64,000 bases of DNA, from contig JAUDYN010000009.1 of NCBI GenBank assembly GCA_030407005.1, positions 1,550,001 to 1,614,000 on the forward strand, given 5' to 3'. The first letter of the stretch is position 1. Every line of letters starts with the position of its first letter. The position numbers were made by a program, and so were the translations under genes. This DNA comes from Desarmillaria ectypa (lineage: Eukaryota; Basidiomycota; Agaricomycetes; Agaricales; Physalacriaceae). A model generated the notes under the pieces. It ran no database searches. It was not told the DNA's origin and saw only the letters and a list, made by a program, of their open reading frames with translations. Positions 33,182-44,625 of this stretch are shown piece after piece.

Positions 33182-35833
33182 CAAAGAGTTGCTGCGAGGT
33201 GCTGAGCACCGTAGTCAGTCTATATACCCCAATTACAAGCATAGGAGCGGTCTAAGGAGTGAATCGCTCCCATTCAATTCGGAACATGAAGATCCATCTA
33301 TATCAACCATAGAATACCATTGACGTCCAGGAGACTATGCAAACTGAATTCCCTCGGAAGGGCACGGTATTCCGGATCACAGTAGTCAGCCAAAGTTGGT
33401 TTAACGGGTGCTGGCAAGCCGTCCATTGTCAAAAGACATTCGAACATTCAATACATGCTTGGCTGGATTCAAGGTTGAAAAGAACTCGAAGACTTTTCTG
33501 CTGCGGATGATCGACTACCGATTTTCTCGACCAAGAAGTACTTGGTATTATAATGAGGTTACCAACGCCTTGCATCTGTTTTGAGGTCGGTTCTCTATGA
33601 AACGGTCGAAAGTCTGGAATACTCGGATTCCCAGAACATCGTAGAGAGTGCTATCTAGCCTATTCGCTACTGCACGCTCCAACTCACATATGTTCGAACC
33701 ACGACACGGCATCGGCTTGGGAAGAGCGGACAAAAAGAGACGAGCCTTCACGAAATTTTGTTTTCCGGCCTCATCCCTTTTGAACTTTCCAGATTTCATG
33801 GCCTCACCATGATGGGGTGGGTGTTCTGCTAGTCAATGCTACGATGCCGCTTCAGCTGTTTCTGACCTTTGCTGGGGGCCAACTAACCGAAAAGCGAACA
33901 TCTTGTAGGCCCAGTATTTCTCACACCACTTTCTCGGCTTTTGGTCCGATCACCGCCAAATCCTTCGGGTGAGAAGGCTCGTTGATAGTCTACGTACTTG
34001 TAGCTCCTCTGAAAGCAAAAACTATTAAGCACGAGTTCAGTACGTTGCGCCTTCATCATTCTTCCGACGATATCACTCTGACGATAGGCAGGTTACTAGC
34101 TTTAACGATCGTGCAGCCAACGTTTTCGATATCTTCCTATGTATGCTGACGGTCGAGTTCAAGACGAACGCCTTTCTCGCTGCCAAATTCTCATGGACTT
34201 TGTAGCCCTTCTTGGACACCTAAAATTACTCAGCTTCGCGCAGGAGTACATTATATGAATTACAGGTGTTATTCGTTCAATAGTAGTTATGACTGTTGGA
34301 ATCCTGGGTGTTGCGCAGGGTAGACTCCAGGCTGGTAAAGCCAGATGTAAAGGAATTGTTATTCTATGGCTCCTACAGAGCTCATATTTATACTACTTCG
34401 CACTAGAATCTAGAATGTACTATAACTTTCTACGACTCTCTTGCTTACTCATCGACTCTCGGCATGATGCCGGATTGCTCCTTCTAGAACTTTCCAGCAA
34501 AATCCCAACAATGACCTAGCTTTTTTTTTTCAGTGTTCTCTGGTACGCCTCAGTAGTCTTCATTTCAAATCGACTTATTCAAACTGGCCTGCAGGACAAT
34601 GAAGGATACGTGCTATGTTGGGATATTGGAAGGCTGAATATCATCAATCCCGCTGAATTGCTCCAGGCATATTTCTGGATATCTAGCAACGTCACTCAAT
34701 CCGTCGTTCACGCGAAGGACTGGCACTTTGATCATACTGCGCCGCGCAATCTCGAGAAACTTGCTTGTAGAGCTGGATACACCAGCTCTCGTAAACACGA
34801 TGGTACTGTGAGTACTAGTGAATCTGAGGGCTTCGAAGCGCATTCGTGTGAACGCCGTCACAGTGAGATGCAAGGACGTCGTCAATAATCATCTGAACGT
34901 CGACACCAAGCCGGTGGTGGCAATGAATCTGGTTCTGAGGCTGAGTCTGAAGAGTCTAATGTTAATGATGAAGGGACGGAGAACAATTATGGAAGGAAAA
35001 TGGTGACGTTGCTGGATCAGAATGGCCACTCATACACGGTCCCGCACTACACTGCGTCTGAACTGATCGGTGCGTCAGCTGTGGACAAGGAACGCAAAAG
35101 GGCTACGTCTGAAGCGAGGTAACGGACGCTTGTGCAGCAGGGGGAAATGCCTCCTGATTTTGTGATACGGCGATATTTGGATTCCATTGCGAAGGATGGT
35201 GGCGGTACGTCGCTCTCAGTAGATGATGTTTGGGTTGCCTGTTGTGCCTTTCACTTCTTAATTTATAGCTATCTGACAACTTCAATGTCGCGTAGGTTAG
35301 TGCTTTGAGGCCATCGATATCTTGCCTATATGATGTTCGAAGACCTCGGTGCCTGATTTGCAATCAACCAGACTTGCCTCTCCTTGATGTTTCTGATTTT
35401 AAGTATCCATGCTATGTCTGATTATTAACTGCGGCGCGCCGCATCGCTGGATCTCAACGCCATCTCAGTTGATTGTACTTTGGGTTGTTTACATGAGCAC
35501 ATCTGGCAAGCCCTCCGCATATTCAATCCTGAGAATTTGGATGTTAGTTATCTGTGTACGAGTATAACCGTTTACTATTAAGTCGATGGAACCTAACCGT
35601 CATGCTTACCCTTGAACATTTTCATGGGACAGTCCGTGGTAATTCGACGCGCCATAAAAGTCTGGATATTACCGAGCTGTTTCTGATTCGAACCTCGCCT
35701 CACTTGACGGTTCTTTACATTCAAGTCCGCACTGAGGACTCAACAGGTTGTACGAGACTGTACGCGAAATGAGAAACTCGTTGAAGTGGGGACGTATTAA
35801 GTGGACAGAAAATATCTGCTCTGGTTTACTTGT
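33182..35833. other. Gene-poor stretch with a decayed reading frame
   Basis: No complete gene is seen. Around 34890-35209 a plus-strand frame has protein-like sense: an acidic GGGNESGSEAESEESNVND, then KMVTLLDQNGHSYTVPHYTA up to ATSEAR, a TAA, and LVQQGEMPPDFVIRRYLDSI. I cannot assign it. The frames at 33548-33799, 34289-34519 and 34610-34888 are unrecognised. Confidence 0.4.
34890..35209 (+). pseudogene. Decayed ORF remnant, family unknown
   Basis: An in-frame sense runs through Gly/Glu/Ser-rich sequence to VTLLDQNGHSYTVPHYTASE and DKERKRATSEAR, a single TAA near 35117, and then TLVQQGEMPPDFVIRRYLDS. There is no start codon context or neighbouring exon. It could be a fragment of a transposon-borne gene. 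Its coding sense is judged only from composition. Confidence 0.25.
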
Positions 35834-37625
35834 CTAGATAAATATTGGATATATTAAGCCACAGCTTAGGCAATATACAAAAATCGAACAGATCTCGAGC
35901 GTTGGAGGGTCCAAATATTCTTGAGGGGAGGCAATTCGATTTTTGCGAACAGACGACTTCAACGACTCTTCATCATCAATGACATTTCCTATCTTCCCAT
36001 TCATCGCTTGATTGTCATCGTCAAACATCTCGGTGACCTGAATGCCGGTCATGAGTAACTAGTGATCTCTGGTAGTAAAGCAGAAGATATGGAAACGTAC
36101 TCGGACGGTTTCAGTGTGAGTAACGACTTGGATATTACCCATGGCAATATCATCCGGTCCCCTAGTCCTCCGGGAGCGAGAATAATCCGCCCTCGGTCCA
36201 GAAGGTTCGTTGCTAGTGCTTCCACTCTTTCCGCTTCCATGAGAAACGCGGATACTCCTTCTTGAATTCAGCGTCCACATCATGCTGACGGCGTAAAGTT
36301 TGGGGAGAGCTTGGATAAAGGCGTTCGAGATGCTCTTGGTCTCGTCGCTATGAAGGTACACGAATATCAAGTTGAGAAGAGCACTGGAAGACAGTTCATC
36401 CATAGATGTTTCATGGGAGGGAAACAGCGGCATACCAAAGAACAGCTGGTGCCGCTGTCTGGAAGGTCAGACGGACGAGCGCATTGATGAGTCCCACCGT
36501 CCTATAGAGCGAAGCTGAGCACATTTCACGTTTCACTTGAAAATGTTACATACTGCGGTAAAATGTTCTTCTTCGTCTTCAAGAGGGAGTAGGCAGTCGC
36601 TGTACATAACAACAAGTCGGCGACTGATGAAATACAGCACGTCAGCGAAGCCAAAGGAACGTATATCATATGATAAATACCAAAGACAGTGGCGTAGTGG
36701 GCGGATACTTGAAATTGTCATGTATCAGCTCAGCTTATCACGCAACGATAAGAAAGACCGTACACCAGCTGGCCAACTTAGAGTCGAATATTGCGACATA
36801 GTGTGTCCAAATTTTATAGGTTAATTAAAGCACAGAGAAATATAAGGGATAATCAACTTACCACCACCATAGCGGCAATGAGAGCGAAGAGGAAGAGGAA
36901 GATCATGGGAAGGGGGACCCACCACAGCTTCGACACGACCCAAAGCCGGTAGCAGAAGTACATTTGAACGTAGAAACCAATGAACGCAACCATTAGAGGA
37001 TTGCCTGTGTTGCATAAGTCGAATGAGCAGAAACGATAGCTTGTGACACTACCTATTTGGTACCACGTAACAAACCTTGAACACGACGCATCAAGAGACA
37101 CACAACCTAGCGAAAAGGATCTGCATCGTACCTCATATTGACTGCGGTCTGCAGATCAAGGAAGTTCTCGATCAACTGGATCCATACGATAGCACTGTAG
37201 ATGCGATCAGCTTGCTAATTTCTACTTTAGATGGAGACATCGACAAACAAGCACTATCATCATGAAGTTGGTGGGAGAGTGATGAAAACAAGGGTTATGT
37301 ATCACAGACCTGGATAGATTTGAGGGATGTGACAACGGCCAGTACTCTAACGGCCACCTTAAGCTTGATGCCATCCGTCTTCGCGTACCATGAATAATAG
37401 TTGGAGAACTGTACAATCGTCGTTTACCATACCGTGGGAAGTGCGAACTCTCGGCTCACCTGAGATGACAAAATTCCCTGAAGGAATAAATCGAGGCAGA
37501 GGCCCACTAGCTACAGGATGCGCAGGCGGCCGGTCAGAACGGGAGCCGCAGATGCGCAGCTGCGAACGAGCGCATACCCAGGGACCAAGGAAGAAGACAG
37601 CTTCTTGATGTTCTTCCTCCGTCAT
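35834..37625 (-). CDS. DUF6534-like seven-pass membrane protein, copy 3
   Basis: It starts MTEEEHQEAVFFLGPW followed by an intron. Later exons give NPLMVAFIGFYVQMYFCYRL, WVVSKLWWVPLPMIFLFLFA, SALLNLIFVYLHS and FIQALPKLYAVSMMWTLNSR. The tail is SGSTSNEPSGPRADYSRSRR, then DIAMGNIQVVTHTET. It closely parallels the copy 1 tail (GTSNEPNRLDFSRSMMRRR, DIAMSGIQIVTHTES), so copies 1 and 3 are nearest relatives. A final exon starting VTEMFDDDNQAMNGKIG runs to the stop at 35834. Splice sites were read by eye. Confidence 0.7.
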
Positions 37626-40600
37626 TGAAGCTATGATTCTGGGACTGCAAGTCGTTGGAAAAATGAGAACGATGGGTGAACCCGTATCTGGGCAACGCTC
37701 GGCCCTTTATAATGTATTGGCCATAGGAGCGATAGATCAAGCTTCTCACGGCGAAATTTTTGAAGCAAATACGCATATTTATTATAGGCCGAATGTCAAC
37801 CCATGCGATCGACGATCAACCTGATTCAAAACGGTCAGCACAGGAAGATAATGTGCGGAGAATGCTGAAATTATACATAAATAATTGTCTGACAGGCGGG
37901 CTCGTTGCCAACGTATCTCATCGTTGTATATACGACAAGAATATGGCAAAATTTCGGTATAGAACTTTGACGCGAGCCAAAGGCGTCGTCAGGTATTTTG
38001 CCTGTGTGCCAAGGTGCGAGACAGCGCGATTGCGCACGCGGAAGTGCTAAATTAAGCTTCATGAGGCACGTGCATTGCCGTAACTGAGATTTCCAGAGCC
38101 TACTAGTATGCGCCGACGCGACGCACCGCACCGCACCGACAGGCACCAGCAACCTGAGTGATAAGAAACGAGTGAGTCCACCAGAGCCTGCCATACTGTA
38201 TGCAGAGTACTCAATATCAGCAAAAGTCTACACACAGCTTGTTTGTTTATGAAATAAGCACACTTTTGCAATTGCATGCCGCAAGTCAACTTCGAAGAAA
38301 ATTGACGACAGCGCCACTCAGGTGATGGGCCAGTCAGCACCAAGTTACTAGTAAGTCCTGCTGCTTAATGCTATTATGGCGTTGGGTTGCTTGGGCGCTT
38401 CTGTAAATATCCATCGAGAACATTTCTATCCTCATAATTCATCAGACTGTCTCTCTCCCGAGTTCCGAATCTTGCTTATCTACTCCTTTATATATGATTG
38501 CCTTACTTGCAGATGCCATCGACGCCACGCAACCATCAACACAAACAGCAACATGGTTCATCCGCGAGACCTCTTCCCAGGGGAAGGGTCAAATACGTAG
38601 CATCTTGAAGACCAAAGGTCTGTTTCCTGGCCGATCTGTACGTTGTGGCGTTGTTGGCAAACAGAGAACATCCGGAAAAGGTCGATAGACACTACGGCGT
38701 GGACTCGGCTTGTACAATGTATTGAATATCCAACTTACCGAGTAATCGTGACCCGGCGGTAGCATTGGCAAATTCTTAGTACGAGCACCAACCCAGGGCC
38801 CAAAAGCATTCTCACTGTTCTTGCTCTTTAAAGGCAGGCTTGTAGTAAAATACAAAAGCTTGGTATTCATTCTGATATATCTATACACGCAGCCCGAAGC
38901 GCCAATCACGCAAACGGAGGAGTTTACACGTTTTCCCGAGTCTGATGCTTGTCAACTTCTGCCGTTTGTAATAGTCAGCGCTCAGCGGCTAAGCCGGACT
39001 CGATGAGAGGCAAGAACAGCCAGATTATCAATCAGTGACCTCATGGAACACGCTGTATAACATCGTCGTTTGGAAACCTGCTTCTCCTCGTTCAGTCAAC
39101 CAACTACAGAATGCATCATAGTGATACTATTTAAGCCCGAAAGAATAGCTGGAAATCTAGATGAGCTCAAGCGTTCACAATGTAAGATGGAACAACAGAC
39201 TGTTTAAACTTTTGCCGAAGTTTCTGAAACATGCATTAACAGCGTCAACAAACGGAAAAGAATAGCTCTACCCTGTTAAAGAACCACCACCAGTCCGGGT
39301 AGCCCTTGTGGCGCGAAGCCAGAAGAGCAGCACCGCATGATACATCGGACTCGACAGCATGAACTCTGTAGTTGCCTGCCTCTAAAGAACGGAGATACGA
39401 AAATGTTATGCACTCACTGTGACAATGTACTTTTACGAGAGCCATTGTGATCGAGCGAGGCGATCTGAGCGAACCCCAAAATCGCCCTCGTTGTGGATTG
39501 TCATGTCAGTTCCGGCGGGAATTTGGATCAAGATGGGGGACTAGTCGAGGGAGGAATACGGGGCCTCCAGACATAGTGGGGTAGGAGAAGCGGGCAGACC
39601 CCCTTAGCTCCAGCTGCGACCGACGTCGATTTTGTAGAAGTTCGGTTATTCTCCTTTTAGTCATTGGGAATTTTTGATATCGCCAGTTATATAGCGCCTA
39701 GGCATCGTAGAACCTATATACATCTGCGTACAGTGTATTCTGACCTTTAATATGTGTGAGACGAGATACGTTCAAACCGAATGAAGGATATTCTCGTCTG
39801 CTGCGACAAGGCTAGAACCTTGCGGCCGGTCTTTGGCGGGAACAGTGGTAGTCTCGGTCTCCAAAAACGGCTTGGGAACCAAAAAGAATGGCAATATATA
39901 AATGAACTAGAAATGAACAGCGGTATGGGTATAGCGCAAATGAACGGTAAAAATGAAAATTTACTGAAGACGAGTAAGTGCAGTGTCGACAAGCCGCTGA
40001 GGTCCATGATGATGATAATACTGCAACGTTTCCACGGGGCTTTGCTGATGAGCACGAGATGTTAAAAACTCACATGATGCCACAGAATACCAGGGTATAT
40101 AGGGAAAAAATGGACGGATAACTTCAGAGGGAGGGGAGCCATAGACGTAAAATAATGGATAACATTCAGAAAAGATGGGTTTCTTTCCTGTAGAAGGTAA
40201 AGGACGATGTAAACTGCAAGATTAAAAGATCAATGATCATAGATGCTCGGAGGAACCTATGGTGCCTTCAAGACTGAGCATGCTCATTGCGTAGAAAAAA
40301 CGAAGGCTGCTGAGACGAGATATCTGCAAACAACATCTGAATAATATAATCGGGATGGAATAAGAGATCTGACGGTGCAGGATGAGCCACACGGCGGTAA
40401 AACCCTGTTTGATCTCTCTCAACCTTATTCTCATCCGACAGTCCACACTAATAAGGTTAAATCGGCTGTACACCATGTGCGAAGGGATGACGCACCAACA
40501 TAACCACCCAAAATACGACTGCATGGACCACAAGTGGACACCAAAGTGTCTAAGAAAGTGACAGCTGAGGAAAGTCAAGACAACGGCATTCACCCTAGTC

Positions 40601-40760
40601 ACTCGACACTCGTTGATGCTCGATCTCAAAGAAGTCAGGCAGATGTATAGCTAATAATAGTGAGTATCGTGCAAGGGAGAAGGCCTGAACATACCTCGAC
40701 AATCAAGATCAATCTAGCGGCGACGATCCTGACATACTGATAAGCATGAGATAATAAAGG
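37626..40760. other. Gene-poor stretch
   Basis: This is about 3.1 kb with no gene I can support. The minus-strand frame 38589-38909 contains NAFGPWVGA, which echoes the N-terminal exon of the DUF6534 genes and may be a remnant of a fourth copy. A short GCACC-rich run lies near 38113-38150. The frame 40237-40629 lies next to the retroelement; it may be 3' flank of the interrupted gene. Confidence 0.4.
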
Positions 40761-40765
40761 AGCAA
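40761..40765. repeat. Target-site duplication AGCAA (left)
   Basis: AGCAA directly precedes the first LTR base and is repeated directly after the second LTR at 44621-44625, as expected for a 5-bp staggered integration. Confidence 0.9.
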
Positions 40766-41415
40766 TGTTAGGAATCTGCCGAAATCAGGATATGAGAGTG
40801 AGGGGCGACAAGTGATGATCGAAGCGAGGTAGGATATGTTATAGAGATGTATGTCGTTAGGGAATAGAATAGATTCCGGCAAGGGTTCGTGAGGAGACCT
40901 GAGAGGTCCAGTTTGCGAGGTAAAGGGGTCAGTAAGTGCAAAGCAGTTACTGTAGGAAGCAGCTGGTGAGCGCGGAGCTATTATAGGCTGTAGATGAAGA
41001 CAAGCGCTAGGCGTAGTCTTTGGATTGGTGTCGGAAAGCGCTTGGCGTATCCAATGAGTTGTTCAGCAAGCGCTAGGCGTAACTGATGAGGTTTCTGACA
41101 AGTGCTAGGCGTAGTCAGGAAGCGAGGAGATTGGCAAGCGCTAGGCGTAACCGATCAGATGCTTAGTTCACACAATGAAGTGGACTTGAAGATGAGTAGC
41201 TTGATTCCTCTTTTACAAGGTTACAGATGGTATTTATATACTAAAAGGCTCGAGTCATGAATATTCTACAATGTTCTATTATATTCTAGTATGAGCAAGA
41301 AGAATAGAGAAAGTAAAAGAAAATTATGTGTGAGTCACTGCTAGGACCGAGAAGGCCGAGTGTAGGCATGCGTTGACTCATGCACCGAGTTTACAGATAC
41401 TCAAGATCCATGACA
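40766..41415 (-). repeat. LTR (3' LTR in element orientation)
   Basis: This is 650 bases with TG...CA ends. It holds five copies of a box close to AAGCGCTAGGCGTA between about 41007 and 41150. It differs from the other LTR at three G/A positions (GCGAGG, GTCGTT and AAAGGGG here). Confidence 0.95.
41007..41152 (+). promoter_or_regulatory. Five repeated AAGCGCTAGGCGTA boxes in the LTR
   Basis: The boxes read CAAGCGCTAGGCGTAGT, AAAGCGCTTGGCGTATC, CAAGCGCTAGGCGTAAC, CAAGTGCTAGGCGTAGT and CAAGCGCTAGGCGTAAC, spaced about 26-45 bases apart and separated by unrelated sequence. The same set is in the other LTR at about 44212-44357. The core AGCGCT is self-complementary. Spaced, same-orientation copies in an LTR are typical of transcription-factor sites. 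That role is inferred. Confidence 0.5.
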
Positions 41416-41562
41416 GAGCCCCCCCAGTCTACACATGCAGAAACGAGGCGAAAGGTAAGCCAATAATAAGATGTGATACTGTAAAACCTCATAGATTTGA
41501 ATTATTCTGTGAAGCAGTTGGGACTTGATTATGGTTGTAACTTCAAATGGATAGGAATAATT

Positions 41563-43766
41563 TTATCCCACACCCTGCACATATGGAGAGCAAGGTTCAA
41601 CGCATTCGGGACTGTCTTTGAAGCATGGTTCATCACTATCAGATGAGTCTAAGAGTAATTTAGAATCAGGAGTTGAAACACGGCTAGTGATGACAAGTGT
41701 ATAGGTGGAGGAGTGCCCTGGAGTAATATTTGTACTTGATTCAAAATATTTTCTGTTGTTGAATGCCTCAAAATGTCGTTTGGGAGATGCGTGAATAGAG
41801 CACAGCTCTATCATGCAATGATGGCAAGGTGAATCAGCTTGCATCATTGCCGGTGAGATGTTTCCAAAATGGGAATGATATTGATGATATTGATCGCAGC
41901 CTTTCTTTTGTTGTGTTATCAATCTCAGAATTGGTTGGCTTGTGCTTACTGCCTTGCACAATCTCAGTTCCTCTCTGAGCGTAGAAGACTCCAGATCTAT
42001 GTTGTTGTCAAGGACAATACTGAGCTTGACCATGAACTTCTCTTGATCATCAACTCCACTTAAGAGTCCAGTGCACTGGCTTCTTTCCTTATGGTGTTGG
42101 TTGCAATCATCCGGGATTTCTATGGTCACAATTATCCCTTCAACACTACCTCCTGATGGATGGATATTGTGTCGTTTAGGTTCAATGACACTTGTATGAA
42201 CATTTGAAAACAGAGCAGTCAATGCTAGGTCGGTTGAGCATCCAAGGAGGCTAGTTTGGGTATTTTCAGAAAATAGAATAGGAGAGACTGTAATAGGCAT
42301 GATATGAATGGGGTAGGGTATGTTGTTTGGACTTGTGCTGAGTTGTATGCTCTGATTTAACTGATTGTGTTCAGTTTTCTCTGGCAATTTGTGCGTCAAA
42401 GATACTTTATTGAATTCTGCAGCCTATGGAGGTTCTACATGCGATCTGGTTGATTTTTGTTCAATTTCCATGACTTCTGATGGCACCAGTTCTTGTTGGT
42501 TGCTTGTTTTCTGTTCCCTTTCCGATGCTTGTCTTATCTGTCCCTGATGGTTATCTTGTGCTGATTCATCTCCATTCTGCGAATCCATACTTGTTTCTTT
42601 GGATGCTACTTCATTAATGGTAGATGAGTTTATGCTTTCCTTTGATGGACCAAAGGCATAAAAAATTTCAGAAGTAAGAGCCTTTTTCTGTGCCATCCTG
42701 CAGACAGGCATGTCATGAGAACTCCCATTATGACCTGCCATTGACTGCAGGTGAGTAAGGGTTACTTCATATGAATCAGATAGTAGATTGAGGTCTCCTT
42801 GCGACTCCGTAGCTATCTGTGCATAATGATCTGCGATGTCTGGCTTGGCAATCATATACTTGAGTCCATCATGACTGATGGAAGTCCAAGTTGCTTTAGA
42901 ACAATGTTTGGAGGGCAATGAACTCGCTATCGGAGTCTTGGATATCTTTCCACTAGATCTACACTGCTGCAAGGGTGCTTCTTTAGTCGTAGTTGGAATA
43001 TTTCCAGCAGGAGCATCCAAAGTATCCTCTCGTTTTCGCTGCTTTATTTTCAAGACGATTTCTTTGGATTGGCGCATGGAACTTTCAAATCTTTGAAACG
43101 GTGTCGGTAATGGCTCACTCGTACCCCAGTTATGACAACTGTCAATTAACGCAAGGAAATCTTCAACTGAGGTCCGATAGTAGAAAGCCTGCAATTCAAA
43201 GTCGTTTGCCGTCATAAAGGTATCAATGCCTTGATGCCATTCGGGGCACTTCGGATCATCTATTCCATGAGCTATAAGTGACTGATGGGCCTTCCGTTTC
43301 TATTCTGATAATGCGTGCTGTAGTTTCTTGTACTGCCAATAATCAATGCTGAACCCAACATCACCATTGGACCTACGGATAGCCCATGTCTCCATCAACA
43401 AGTTGTCTAGGAGCTTGAACTCGTCCCAGAAGGTAGTCTTGTACTGTTCCTCATTGACGGTCCAAGCCTCATTAAGATCAATATTGAAATGACTCTTTAT
43501 GATCCTTATAGCCTCGTTTCTACAAGACGTCAGCCTGGGCTCTTGTAGAATCTTCGAAGCCAGCATTGACAGGGGTATGGTATTGCCCATTGTGACTGCC
43601 ATTATTTCATTCATGTTATAGGTTCCTCGCCAAAAAAGCCCATCAAAGGGATGAAGTATCGGCTGATGTACAATGCTTGGGTGCTTAGGGCCTGTCCGTG
43701 AAGATGAGTGACAAGTATGTCTTGCACAAGGAGGAGGTGTACTGTGTTTGATCTGCTCATGTTAGT
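41563..43766 (-). CDS. Retroelement internal ORF with two in-frame TAG codons
   Basis: One minus-strand frame of about 734 codons follows a TAA near 43767 and runs to 41563. It includes HSTPPPCARHTCHSSSRTG, HPFDGLFWRGTYNMNEIMAV, FKLLDNLLMETWAIRRSNGD and ELQAFYYRTSVEDFLALIDS, then a Lys/Arg-rich stretch and a long polar C-terminal part. It is interrupted only by TAG at 43300-43302 (after LQHALSE) and TAG at 42424-42426 (after SHVEPP). Frames on both sides are the same, and no other stops occur. A first ATG at 43614 precedes MAVTMGNTIPLSMLA. I recognise no gag, protease or polymerase domain. It could be a divergent gag-like or cargo protein, either read through at TAG or mutated. Confidence 0.6.
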
Positions 43767-43970
43767 CCATGCTATAGAAAGCACAGAGGTCACGAGAATG
43801 ATATCTTCTGCCAGGGTCAGGGCTAAATAATTCTTTATTCCAAGTCATTGGAACCAGTTACTTGTCTGACAGAGATTTGACCAATAGCTGTATAAAAGTA
43901 TATACCAGCTGCACAAACCTTTAATGATAAGAAACAAGGACCTATACTCAGTTCCCAATGTGTCCACCAA

Positions 43971-44620
43971 TGTTAGGAATCTGCCGAAATCAGGATATGA
44001 GAGTGAGGGGCGACAAGTGATGATCGAAGCAAGGTAGGATATGTTATAGAGATGTATGTCATTAGGGAATAGAATAGATTCCGGCAAGGGTTCGTGAGGA
44101 GACCTGAGAGGTCCAGTTTGCGAGGTAAAAGGGTCAGTAAGTGCAAAGCAGTTACTGTAGGAAGCAGCTGGTGAGCGCGGAGCTATTATAGGCTGTAGAT
44201 GAAGACAAGCGCTAGGCGTAGTCTTTGGATTGGTGTCGGAAAGCGCTTGGCGTATCCAATGAGTTGTTCAGCAAGCGCTAGGCGTAACTGATGAGGTTTC
44301 TGACAAGTGCTAGGCGTAGTCAGGAAGCGAGGAGATTGGCAAGCGCTAGGCGTAACCGATCAGATGCTTAGTTCACACAATGAAGTGGACTTGAAGATGA
44401 GTAGCTTGATTCCTCTTTTACAAGGTTACAGATGGTATTTATATACTAAAAGGCTCGAGTCATGAATATTCTACAATGTTCTATTATATTCTAGTATGAG
44501 CAAGAAGAATAGAGAAAGTAAAAGAAAATTATGTGTGAGTCACTGCTAGGACCGAGAAGGCCGAGTGTAGGCATGCGTTGACTCATGCACCGAGTTTACA
44601 GATACTCAAGATCCATGACA
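43971..44620 (-). repeat. LTR (5' LTR in element orientation)
   Basis: This is 650 bases, the partner of 40766-41415, with A at the three differing positions (GCAAGG, GTCATT, AAAAGGG). It carries the same five AAGCGCTAGGCGTA-like boxes. In the minus orientation this LTR would drive the internal transcript. Confidence 0.95.
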
Positions 44621-44625
44621 AGCAA
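44621..44625. repeat. Target-site duplication AGCAA (right)
   Basis: This is an exact repeat of 40761-40765 immediately outside the second LTR. Confidence 0.9.

Larger units (their letters stand above)
40766..44620 (-). mobile_element. Complete non-autonomous LTR retrotransposon
   Basis: Two 650-base direct repeats (40766-41415 and 43971-44620) start TGTTAGGAATC and end ATCCATGACA, with AGCAA target duplications outside. The internal region is only 2555 bases. Orientation is minus: a G-run (GGGGGGGCTC in the minus sense, 41416-41425) abuts the left LTR as a candidate polypurine tract. A candidate primer-binding region (TTGGTGGACACATTGGG) abuts the right LTR. No reverse transcriptase, RNase H, protease or integrase motif is seen, so it must borrow machinery. 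The LTRs differ at three positions by eye, meaning a recent insertion. Internal coding sense is a single long frame with two TAG codons. Confidence 0.95.

Noticed and set aside
37780..37815. AATGTCAACCCATG match to the dispersed repeat in the arms
   Set aside because: Only about 14 bases match and the neighbouring landmarks are absent, so it may be chance.
41416..43970. Reverse transcriptase or integrase in the retroelement
   Set aside because: No YxDD, HHCC or D-D-E-like pattern was seen in any frame of the interior; the element is too short for a full polyprotein.
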